Source: Rhodobacteraceae bacterium UBA6141 (lineage in GTDB: Bacteria > Pseudomonadota > Alphaproteobacteria > Rhodobacterales > Rhodobacteraceae). Taken from it: a DNA stretch of 27,602 nucleotides. Both the position numbers and the translations under genes were made by a program. Location: NCBI GenBank assembly GCA_002423245.1, contig DIVD01000046.1, forward strand, positions 1 through 27,602, in the 5' to 3' direction. Every line of letters begins with the position of its first letter. The stretch's first letter is position 1. The notes beneath the pieces are model-generated. The model had not been told where the DNA came from. It was given only the letters and a program-made list of their open reading frames with translations, and did not search any database. Shown here in pieces: positions 21,812 to 27,602 of this stretch.

Positions 21812-22141
21812 TTATCCGCGGCAGCGCACCGCATAGGACAGCGCGGTCTGCGCGGTGCCACCCTGACCCCCGATCACCACCGTGGCGGGCCGGAAGCCGA
21901 CCACCGCCTTGCCGCGCCCCGTGCAGAGCGGCTGGATCGCCCGCGCCGCCGCGTAGGGGCCGACGAAGCCGGGCTTCACCACCACGGCATAGCGGTCATC
22001 GGTATAGGACAGCACCCGGTAGACATAAGGCATCAACTGCGGCGGGAAGGAGACCCGCTTTGCCGGGCCAGTCTCGGCGAGGGCCGGTGTGGCCAGTGCC
22101 AGTGCGGCCAGTGCGGGGAACAGCAAAGCGGCGCGGATCAT
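21812..22141 (-). CDS. Small secreted protein of unknown function
   Basis: A 109-residue protein with a Sec signal peptide (MIRAALLFPALAALALATPALA, cleavage probably after ALA-ET at about residue 22). The mature part has two cysteines (LCTGRG and the C-terminal VRCRG) that could form one disulfide, and an aromatic-rich stretch PYVYRVLSYTDDRYAVVVKPG. I do not recognise a named family. The start at 22141 has aggag eight bases upstream on this strand. It probably acts in the periplasm. The gene lies downstream of the ArsC-like gene on the same strand, separated by a 13-bp repeat array and a possible promoter. Confidence 0.8.
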   Translation of the reverse strand: MIRAALLFPALAALALATPALAETGPAKRVSFPPQLMPYVYRVLSYTDDRYAVVVKPGFVGPYAAARAIQPLCTGRGKAVVGFRPATVVIGGQGGTAQTALSYAVRCRG

Positions 22142-22170
22142 CTCATGAACTCCTGCAATCGGTCGCGCAC

Positions 22171-22198
22171 AGGATAGCGCCGGAACGCCGGCCTGCAA
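22171..22198 (-). promoter_or_regulatory. Candidate promoter of the small secreted protein gene
   Basis: On the minus strand TTGCAG (22198-22193), 16 bp, TATCCT (22176-22171). The -35 lies inside the repeat unit nearest the gene; the other two units carry the same TTGCAG. The leader would be about 23 bases. Confidence 0.35.
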
Positions 22199-22226
22199 CC
22201 CCGGCCTGCAACCCCGGCCTGCAACC
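22188..22226. repeat. 13-bp tandem repeat, three perfect copies
   Basis: ccggcctgcaacc at 22188-22200, 22201-22213 and 22214-22226. On the minus strand this is 31 bp after the stop of the ArsC-like gene. Confidence 0.95.
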
Positions 22227-22256
22227 CGCCCGTCATCCTGCCCTTCCCCCCGCGCC

Positions 22257-22589
22257 TCAGCCGGCCGGCAGCAGCGCCGCCTGCACCTCCGGCTCCCAGC
22301 CCAGAAACCAGCGCCCCTCATGCTCGATCACCGGGCGCTTCATCACCGTCGGCTGCGCCGCGATCTGCGCCTCGGGCTCCGATTCGCGCAAGAAGGCGTT
22401 GAAGCTGCGAAAGCTCGGCGACTGGCGGTTGATCGCGCGGCTGCCGAACTCGTCGACGATCTTCGCGATCTCCGCGGGGCTCAGCGGCTCGGCCCGCACG
22501 TCGCGGAACACCGGTTCCAGCCCCGCGGCGCGCAGGGCCGCCAGCGCCTTGCGGCAGGTGTCGCAGGTGGGGATGCCGTAAAGGGTCAT
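22257..22589 (-). CDS. ArsC/Spx-fold protein (arsenate reductase-related, YffB-like)
   Basis: A 110-residue thioredoxin-fold protein. The N-terminus MTLYGIPTCDTCRKALAAL has the CxxC pair (C9-C12), FRDVRAEPLSPAEIAKIVDEFGSRAINRQSPSFR gives the helical insert, and PTVMKRPVIEHEGRWFLGWEPE is the family's C-terminal half with the cis-proline. The YffB/Spx-like branch has this IPTCDTCRKA start; true arsenate reductases usually have a single essential Cys with three downstream arginines and sit beside arsB or arsR, which are absent. A redox or thiol role is safer than arsenic resistance. aaagga precedes the ATG. It lies 50 bp after nrdJ on the same strand and may be co-transcribed. Confidence 0.88.
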   Translation of the reverse strand: MTLYGIPTCDTCRKALAALRAAGLEPVFRDVRAEPLSPAEIAKIVDEFGSRAINRQSPSFRSFNAFLRESEPEAQIAAQPTVMKRPVIEHEGRWFLGWEPEVQAALLPAG

Positions 22590-22639
22590 CTGCGGTCCTT
22601 TCGGGTACGGGGCGCCCGCGAAGGCGCCCATGCCCTGGC

Positions 22640-25600
22640 TCAACTGCAGCCGCTGGTGCCGCCGCAGGTGTTGCACTTCATGCAGGTGCCGTTGCGCACC
22701 AGCGTGTAGTTGCCGCACTCGCCGCAGGCCTCGCCCTCGTAGCCTTGCAGCCGGGCGCGGGTGCGCGCGTCTATGCTGACGGTTCCCGTGGCGATGGTGC
22801 CCGTGGCGAGGGTGCCGGTCGCGATGGCGGTCAGCCCGCCGCCCGCCGCCCGCACCGCCTCGGGCGCCATCGTGGTCAGCGCCTCCATCGCGTCGATGCC
22901 GCCGGCAAAGGCCGTGGCGCCGCTGATCCCGCCTTGCAGCACCACAAGCTCTTGCGGCAGCCGCTTGCGCAGATAGCCGGTGGAGGAGATCTGCCGCAGC
23001 ACCTCCAGCGATTTCGACGCCGCGGCATCCGATACCGGGGCCACGTTCACCTGCGATTCATAGCTGCCGCCGCCCAGATCGTCGAAGCTCGCGCCCTTCG
23101 GGGCGACATGCGCCAGATCGGTGCGGTCGAGATAGGACACCGCCAGTTCGCGGAACACATAGTCGAGGATCGAGGTCGCGGACTTGATCGCCTCGTTGCC
23201 CTGCACCATGCCCGCGGGTTCGAACTTGGTGAAGGTGAAGGCATCGACGAACTCTTCCAGCGGCACGCCGTATTGCAGGCCGACCGAAACCGCGATGGCG
23301 AAGTTGTTCATCATCGCGCGGAAGCCGGCACCCTCCTTGTGCATGTCGATGAAGATCTCGCCAAGCTGGCCGTCCTTGTACTCGCCGGTGCGCAGATAGA
23401 CCTTGTGGCCGCCGACCACCGCCTTCTGGGTATAGCCCTTGCGCCGGTCGGGCAGCTTTTCGCGGTGGCTGCGGATGATCTCTTTCACGATCACCTTTTC
23501 CACGATCTTCTCGGCGATCACCTGCGCCTTCTCGGTCGGGGTGCCCGAGGTCAGGATCTCCTCCGCCTCCTCGTCATCCTCGATGAGCGCCGAGGCCAGC
23601 GGCTGCGACAGCTTGGAGCCGTCGCGATAGAGCGCGTTCGCCTTGATCCCCAGCGACCAGCTCAGCTCATAGGCCTTCTGGCAATCCTCGATCGTGGCGG
23701 TATTGGCCATGTTGATGGTCTTGGAGATCGCGCCCGAGATGAAGGACTGCGCCGCCGCCATCATGTGGATGTGGCTGTCAACGCCCAGATACCGCTTGCC
23801 CTTCTTGCCGCAGGGATTGGCGCAGTCGAACACCGCCAGATGTTCCGGCTTCAGGAAGGGCGCGCCTTCCAGCGTCATCGTGCCGCAGACATGGTCGTTC
23901 GCCGCCTCGATCTGCGCCCTGGTGAAGCCGAGGTGGCGCAGAAGGTCGAAGCTCGGGTCGTTCAGCCTGTCGGCCGGGATCCCCAGCGTGCCGGTGCAGA
24001 AATCCTCCCCCAGCGTCCACTGGTTGAACACGAAGCGGATGTCGAAGGCCGAGGGCAGCGCCGCCTCGATCTTCTGCAACTCCGCCGCGCCGAAGCCGTG
24101 CCCGACCAGCGAGGCATGGTTGATGCCGGGGCAATTGCCAAGGCTGGCATGGCCGACGGCATGGGCGACCATCTCGCCGATCTGCGCCGAGGAATAGCCC
24201 AGGGCATCCAGCGCGGCCGGAACCGAGCGGTTGATGATCTTGAAATAGCCGCCGCCCGCCAGCTTCTTGAACTTCACCAGCGCAAAGTCGGGCTCGATGC
24301 CGGTGGTGTCGCAATCCATGACAAGGCCGATGGTGCCGGTCGGCGCGATCACCGTCGCCTGCGCGTTGCGGTAGCCATGCGCCTCGCCAAGCGCCAGCGC
24401 CTCGTCCCAGGCGGATCTGGCAAGCGCGACAAGCCGCTGGTCGGGACAGTTCGCGTGATCGAGCGGCACCGGAGCGACGTTCAGCCCCTCATAGCCCGAC
24501 CCCTTGGCATGGGCCGCGGCGCGGTGGTTGCGGATCACCCGCAGCATGTGCCGGGCATTGCGGGCATAGCCGGGGAACGGCCCGAGTTCCGCCGCCATCT
24601 CGGCCGAGGTCGCATAGGCCACGCCGGTCATCACCGCGGTCAGCGCCGCGCACATCGCCCGTCCCTCGGCGCTGTCATAGCCAAGGCCCATCGTCATCAG
24701 CAGCCCGCCGATATTGGCATAGCCCAGCCCCAGCGTTCGATAGTCATAGCTGCGCTGCGCGATTTCCTTCGACGGGAACTGCGCCATCGCCACCGAGATC
24801 TCCAGCGTCACCGTCCAGAGCCGCGAGGCGTGGACATAGGCTTCGGCATCGAACCTGCCGCCCGTGTGGAAGGTCAGCAGGTTCATCGACGCGAGGTTGC
24901 AGGCGGTATCGTCGAGGAACATGTATTCCGAACAGGGGTTCGAGCCGCGGATCGCGCCATCCTCCGGGCAGGTGTGCCAGGCGTTGACGGTATCGTGGAA
25001 CTGGATGCCCGGGTCGGCGCAGGCCCAGGCGGCATGGCCGATCTGGTCCCACAGATCGCGCGCGGCGACCCGCTTGGCGACCTTGCCGTCGGTGCGGCGG
25101 ATCAGCTCCCACGGGGCATCCTCGCGCACCGCCTTCAGGAAGGCATCGGTGACGCGGACCGAATTGTTGGAGTTCTGGCCCGAGACAGAGAGATAGGCTT
25201 CGGAATCCCAGTCGGTGTCGTAGGTCGGGAACTCGATCGAGGTGAAGCCCTGCCGCGCGTATTGCAGCACGCGGTTGATGTAGGTCTCGGGGATCGCCAC
25301 CTTCTTGGCCGCGCGGATCGCGGTCTTCAGCGCGGGGTTCTTCGCCGGATCGACGGCATCCTCGGCGGCCCCGTCCCATTGCCCGATCGCCCCGAAGATC
25401 TCGTTCAACTGGCGTTCATGCATCCTGGAGCCGGCGACGAGGCTGGCGACCTTCTGCTCCTCGATGACCTTCCAGTTGATGAACTGCTCGATATCGGGGT
25501 GATCCATGTCGCAGATCACCATCTTGGCCGCGCGCCGCGTGGTGCCGCCCGACTTGATCGCGCCCGCCGCCCGGTCGCCGATCTTGAGGAACCCCATCAG

Positions 25601-26359
25601 GCCGCTGGATTTCCCCCCGCCCGACAGCTTCTCCCCCTCGCCGCGCAGGCTGGAGAAGTTGGTGCCGGTGCCCGAGCCATACTTGAACAGACGCGCCTCG
25701 CGCACCCACAGATCCATGATGCCGCCATCGCCCACCAGATCGTCGCGCACCGACTGGATGAAGCAGGCATGGGGCTGGGGGTGTTCATAGGCCGACTCCG
25801 AGCGCGTCAGCTTGCCGGTCTTGAAGTCCACATAGTAGTGGCCCTGGCTCGGGCCGTCGATGCCATAGGCCCAGTGCAGCCCGGTGTTGAACCATTGCGG
25901 GCTGTTCGGCGCACCCATCTGCGCGGCCAACATGAAGCGCATCTCGTCGAAATAGGCGCGGGCATCTTCCTCGGCGGTGAAGTAGCCGCCCTTCCAGCCC
26001 CAATAGGCCCAGGCGCCGGCGAGGCGGTCGAAGACCTGCTTGCCTGAGGTTTCGCCCACAAATCGTTGATCTTGCGGCAATTTTGCCAAGGCATCCTCAT
26101 CGGGGACCGACCGCCACAGAAACTCGGGCATCCCCTTCTCGCGCACCTTCTTCAATGCGGCGGGAACGCCGGCCTTGCGGAAGTATTTCTGCGCCAGCAC
26201 GTCCGAGGCGACCTGGCTCCAGCCTGCGGGAACCTCGACGCGGTCATTGCGGAAGACCACCGTGCCATCGGGGTTGCGAATCTCGGACACGGTGGTGGTA
26301 AAGCCAAGTGCCTCATAGGCATCGGCGCCCTCGGCGGTGAATTTGCGTTCGATCTTCAT
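22640..26359 (-). CDS. nrdJ: Adenosylcobalamin-dependent (class II) ribonucleotide reductase
   Basis: A 1239-residue B12-dependent RNR that makes deoxyribonucleotides without oxygen dependence. GTGTNFSSLRGEGEKLSGGG, GSNPCSEYMFLDDTACNLASMNL, the GQNSNNSVRVTDAFL loop and PTGTIGLVMDCDTTGIEPDFALVKFKKL (radical/substrate-site regions) are all present. The C-terminus ends with a four-cysteine zinc ribbon (CGECG and CNTCG) that helps recycle the active-site disulfide. A linker before it contains three TGT(L/I/V)A repeats encoded by a 15-bp tandem. The ATG at 26359 begins the conserved MKIERKFT; the frame stays open upstream by chance for ~180 codons of unconserved, Arg-rich sequence. Candidate NrdR boxes lie upstream. 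Confidence 0.96.
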   Translation of the reverse strand: MKIERKFTAEGADAYEALGFTTTVSEIRNPDGTVVFRNDRVEVPAGWSQVASDVLAQKYFRKAGVPAALKKVREKGMPEFLWRSVPDEDALAKLPQDQRFVGETSGKQVFDRLAGAWAYWGWKGGYFTAEEDARAYFDEMRFMLAAQMGAPNSPQWFNTGLHWAYGIDGPSQGHYYVDFKTGKLTRSESAYEHPQPHACFIQSVRDDLVGDGGIMDLWVREARLFKYGSGTGTNFSSLRGEGEKLSGGGKSSGLMGFLKIGDRAAGAIKSGGTTRRAAKMVICDMDHPDIEQFINWKVIEEQKVASLVAGSRMHERQLNEIFGAIGQWDGAAEDAVDPAKNPALKTAIRAAKKVAIPETYINRVLQYARQGFTSIEFPTYDTDWDSEAYLSVSGQNSNNSVRVTDAFLKAVREDAPWELIRRTDGKVAKRVAARDLWDQIGHAAWACADPGIQFHDTVNAWHTCPEDGAIRGSNPCSEYMFLDDTACNLASMNLLTFHTGGRFDAEAYVHASRLWTVTLEISVAMAQFPSKEIAQRSYDYRTLGLGYANIGGLLMTMGLGYDSAEGRAMCAALTAVMTGVAYATSAEMAAELGPFPGYARNARHMLRVIRNHRAAAHAKGSGYEGLNVAPVPLDHANCPDQRLVALARSAWDEALALGEAHGYRNAQATVIAPTGTIGLVMDCDTTGIEPDFALVKFKKLAGGGYFKIINRSVPAALDALGYSSAQIGEMVAHAVGHASLGNCPGINHASLVGHGFGAAELQKIEAALPSAFDIRFVFNQWTLGEDFCTGTLGIPADRLNDPSFDLLRHLGFTRAQIEAANDHVCGTMTLEGAPFLKPEHLAVFDCANPCGKKGKRYLGVDSHIHMMAAAQSFISGAISKTINMANTATIEDCQKAYELSWSLGIKANALYRDGSKLSQPLASALIEDDEEAEEILTSGTPTEKAQVIAEKIVEKVIVKEIIRSHREKLPDRRKGYTQKAVVGGHKVYLRTGEYKDGQLGEIFIDMHKEGAGFRAMMNNFAIAVSVGLQYGVPLEEFVDAFTFTKFEPAGMVQGNEAIKSATSILDYVFRELAVSYLDRTDLAHVAPKGASFDDLGGGSYESQVNVAPVSDAAASKSLEVLRQISSTGYLRKRLPQELVVLQGGISGATAFAGGIDAMEALTTMAPEAVRAAGGGLTAIATGTLATGTIATGTVSIDARTRARLQGYEGEACGECGNYTLVRNGTCMKCNTCGGTSGCS
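22781..22825. repeat. 15-bp in-frame tandem repeat in the nrdJ linker
   Basis: Three units of ggtkcccgtggcgak type (22781-22795, 22796-22810, 22811-22825) encode repeated ATGT-plus-hydrophobic pentapeptides between the catalytic domain and the zinc ribbon of NrdJ. Confidence 0.85.
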
Positions 26360-26545
26360 GTCTGCCCCCGTCTCTGTCCCGTCGGTTTTTTCGACTTGCC
26401 TGCGGCCTTCCAGGCGCCGCCTGCCTGATGACCGGGCGCGGATGTCGAGCAAGCGCAGACCAGCCGCCGCCCGCACTTGCGTGCCGGCCTGACCAGATCC
26501 CCCGATCGGTCGCAGTTTCCGGTCTGCCTTGCCGCCCCACAACAC

Positions 26546-26581
26546 CACAACATTGGGCACAACAACGGGCACAACATCTGG
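26546..26581. repeat. 12-bp tandem repeat upstream of nrdJ
   Basis: cacaacattggg (26546-26557), cacaacaacggg (26558-26569), cacaacatctgg (26570-26581); a truncated cacaacac precedes them at 26538-26545. The cacaac block occurs again at 26601. Confidence 0.85.
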
Positions 26582-26615
26582 TGGGCGCTTGGTCAGCCAC
26601 CACAACCTGCCGCTA
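26569..26615 (-). promoter_or_regulatory. Candidate NrdR box pair upstream of nrdJ
   Basis: gcacaacatctggtgg (26569-26584) resembles the 16-bp NrdR box (acaCwAtATaTwGtgt type), and a weaker partner ccacaacctgccgcta starts at 26600, 31 bp away. NrdR boxes normally occur in pairs about 31-32 bp apart before RNR genes. The first site is fairly convincing; the second matches mainly in its left half. Confidence 0.45.
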
Positions 26616-26953
26616 TTTTGCCGGCCTCGCAACCGATATTTTGCTCTGGCGCCGGCTCTTTGCGATTGACCGCGCGAGGCGGTCGTGAACCGGTGCGCGC
26701 GGCCCGAGTCGCGCCCTGCGTGTGTTGCGGCGGGCCGAAGATGAAATTCGACAACGCTCTTGCGCCCTTGCGAGGCAAAGCTGCGAGTCTGGATCAAAAG
26801 CATCCACAGACCGCAGCGGCCCGCCGGGCGGCGGCCCGGAGCGGCACGCTGCGCGACAGGGTGCAGCGGCGGCGGGCGCGGCGGCGGCGGGCGCAAGAGC
26901 CGGTCCGCCCCGCAGATGCGGCGGGCGGCGGAAGCGGGCGGCGGAATCGGCTG

Positions 26954-27175
26954 TCAGCCCTTCGGGCCGGCCGGGCCGCCGCCCGCGCCGGGTTCGGCGT
27001 CGGGTTCGGCCTCGGGCACGGGCCGCTTGCCCGGTTGCTTCAGCCGGTCATAGTCGGGAGTCTGCATCCCTCCGCGCACCGGGTTCTTGTGCAGCGGGTT
27101 CTTGTCCTCGGGGCGGCACGGGTCTTGCGGGTTGCCGGAGTCGGGCGGCATCTTGGGCGGCATCTTCGACGGCAT
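26954..27175 (-). CDS. Small proline-rich hypothetical protein
   Basis: A 73-residue, charged, Pro/Lys/Glu-rich protein (about one residue in four is Pro), probably unstructured. It begins with an MPSKMPPKMPP repeat, has a central PEDKNPLHKNPVRGGMQTPDYDRLKQPGKRPVP and ends in a Gly/Pro tail (AGGGPAGPKG). There is no signal peptide, membrane helix or cysteine pair; one Cys only. I do not recognise a family. Support for a real gene: an agaggt ribosome site five bases before the ATG on this strand and amino-acid usage that is not simply that of a chance frame. It lies between nrdJ's upstream region and the lipoprotein gene. Confidence 0.6.
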   Translation of the reverse strand: MPSKMPPKMPPDSGNPQDPCRPEDKNPLHKNPVRGGMQTPDYDRLKQPGKRPVPEAEPDAEPGAGGGPAGPKG

Positions 27176-27219
27176 GGGGCACCTCTGGCTGCTTGGCCTG
27201 ATGCAACCCGCAGCCCGCC

Positions 27220-27287
27220 CCGGTGTTCCCCGATGATCCGTGTTCCCCGCGGACCGGGACTCCCCGCTAGCCGGGATTCCCGTCGAT
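27220..27287. repeat. Degenerate 17-bp tandem repeat after the lipoprotein gene
   Basis: Four units with core (t/g)(g/a)(t/c)tcccc-g at 17-bp spacing: tgttccccg at 27224 and 27241, gactccccg at 27258, gattcccg at 27275. On the minus strand the array begins inside the last codons and stop of the lipoprotein gene. Confidence 0.7.
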
Positions 27288-27530
27288 ACTTTCGATCTTC
27301 GCCTGAGCGGCCCGGTAGTTGCGCAGCGACCAGTAGCAATCCTTCACCGTCGGCTTGCGGCAGGAAACGGGGTAGCCATCGACGTCAACCCGCCAGCCAT
27401 AGCGCGTCGCCTCGATCTGATAGGTCTCGCCCAGATGCGACACGGTGGCCCCGTTCGGCGGGGGCGGCGGCGTCTCGGGCGGCGCGATGCAGCCGGCAAG
27501 CAACAGGGCGGGAAACAGGACTCGGAACAT
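27267..27530 (-). CDS. Small outer-membrane-type lipoprotein of unknown function
   Basis: An 87-residue predicted lipoprotein. MFRVLFPALLLAGCIAPPETPPPPP gives a signal peptide with lipobox LLAGC, so the mature protein would start at Cys13 with a lipid anchor; the Pro-rich run after it is a spacer. The mature domain (YQIEATRYGWRVDVDGYPVSCRKPTVKDCYWSLRNYRAAQAKIE) has two cysteines that may pair and no family I can name. Of two adjacent ATGs, 27530 has the better distance (5 bases) from the strong aggagg; 27533 is too close. No Asp at +2 after the Cys, so outer-membrane sorting is expected. The stop lies at the start of a degenerate 17-bp repeat. Confidence 0.8.
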   Translation of the reverse strand: MFRVLFPALLLAGCIAPPETPPPPPNGATVSHLGETYQIEATRYGWRVDVDGYPVSCRKPTVKDCYWSLRNYRAAQAKIESIDGNPG

Positions 27531-27578
27531 CATGGCCTCCTCGAAACGCAACGCGCGCAGGGCGCGTTCGCGGTGAGA

Positions 27579-27602
27579 TGGTCGGAGTGGAGGGATTCGA
27601 AC
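27579..27602 (-). tRNA. 3' end of a tRNA, probably tRNA-Pro (cut by the window edge)
   Basis: On the minus strand the last bases read G-TTCGAAT-CCCTC (T-arm), CACTCCG (acceptor 3' strand), discriminator A, then an encoded CCA. G72 implies a C1-G72 pair which, with A73, is the bacterial tRNA-Pro identity pattern. The anticodon is outside the window, so the isotype is inferred. Confidence 0.85.

Larger units (their letters stand above)
26360..26953 (-). promoter_or_regulatory. 594-bp upstream region of nrdJ, no gene seen
   Basis: No credible gene is visible here. It holds a 12-bp repeat with candidate NrdR boxes (26546-26615), a 6-bp hairpin (gaccgc-gcgag-gcggtc, 26668-26684), an AT-richer patch (26611-26645, including gatatttt) that is the likeliest promoter area, and a very GC-rich stretch (26810-26950) with gcggcggg runs. 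I searched for a cobalamin riboswitch, since nrdJ needs B12, and did not find its conserved core. Confidence 0.6.

Noticed and set aside
22257..22589. Arsenic-resistance locus
   Set aside because: The ArsC-fold protein is of the YffB/Spx type and no arsB, acr3 or arsR gene is present.
22745..26047. An 1100-codon open frame on the plus strand opposite nrdJ
   Set aside because: NrdJ on the minus strand is fully conserved along this stretch; the opposite frame is rich in Arg/Ala/Asp-repeat shadows with no domain.
26360..26560. Cobalamin riboswitch upstream of nrdJ
   Set aside because: A GCCTGG...GCAGGC stretch on the minus strand near 26395-26425 hints at a B12-box-like end, but the rest of the conserved core is missing.
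26360..26896. N-terminal extension of NrdJ by ~180 residues
   Set aside because: The frame is open but Arg/Pro-rich and unconserved; NrdJ proteins start at MKIERKFT-like sequence, and the extension would cover the regulatory repeat.

Overview
The window is high-GC DNA (roughly two thirds G+C) with an alphaproteobacterial gene set, most likely order Rhodobacterales (Paracoccus/Rhodobacter relatives). The clues are the phaZ / phaC-phaP-phaR arrangement, a 1239-residue B12-dependent ribonucleotide reductase NrdJ, and a gamma-glutamyl-amine type cluster with two glutamine-synthetase-like ligases. No mobile element, CRISPR array or rRNA is visible. Every complete gene is intact, and only the genes at the two window edges are cut.

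Layout. 1-1243 (+): the 3' end of a PPK2 polyphosphate kinase, a DUF1330-type small protein and a TerB-like protein. 1515-12543 (+): a long co-directional nitrogen block. It holds a polar amino acid/amine ABC transporter (ATPase, binding protein, two permeases), a glutamine-synthetase-like ligase, a class I glutamine amidotransferase, a second ligase, a DAO-family flavoprotein, a DegT-type PLP enzyme and a class III omega-transaminase. It ends at a strong hairpin. 12620-17232: the polyhydroxybutyrate locus, with phaR, phaP and phaC on the minus strand and phaZ divergent on the plus strand. 17386-19130 (-): two overlapping alpha/beta hydrolases. 19348-21711 (+): thrS and a cold-shock protein. 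21812-27530 (-): a small secreted protein, an ArsC/Spx-fold protein, nrdJ with a 594-bp upstream region, a 73-residue proline-rich protein and a small lipoprotein. At the right edge is the 3' end of a minus-strand tRNA, probably tRNA-Pro.

How the genes fit together. The transporter plus ligase/oxidase/transaminase block reads as uptake of an amine or polyamine, gamma-glutamylation, oxidation and transamination. It resembles the Puu pathway but has no aldehyde dehydrogenase and no regulator inside the window. The pha locus is a complete PHB polymerase, granule protein, regulator and depolymerase set. The phaP promoter can be read directly: a TTGCAA / 17 bp / TATGTT promoter whose spacer is filled by a perfect CTGC-N3-GCAG palindrome, a likely PhaR operator.

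The most unusual structural theme is a series of short perfect or near-perfect tandem duplications with units of 13, 17 or 11 bp. They sit at or just after stop codons (ppk2, first ligase gene, phaZ, csp, the ArsC-like gene, the lipoprotein), while repeats inside coding sequence have 15-bp, in-frame units. None of the noncoding unit lengths is a multiple of three. Several units contain TGA, so stops recur in shifted frames. Two more arrays lie beside promoters, where the repeat supplies or abuts the TTG of a -35 element.
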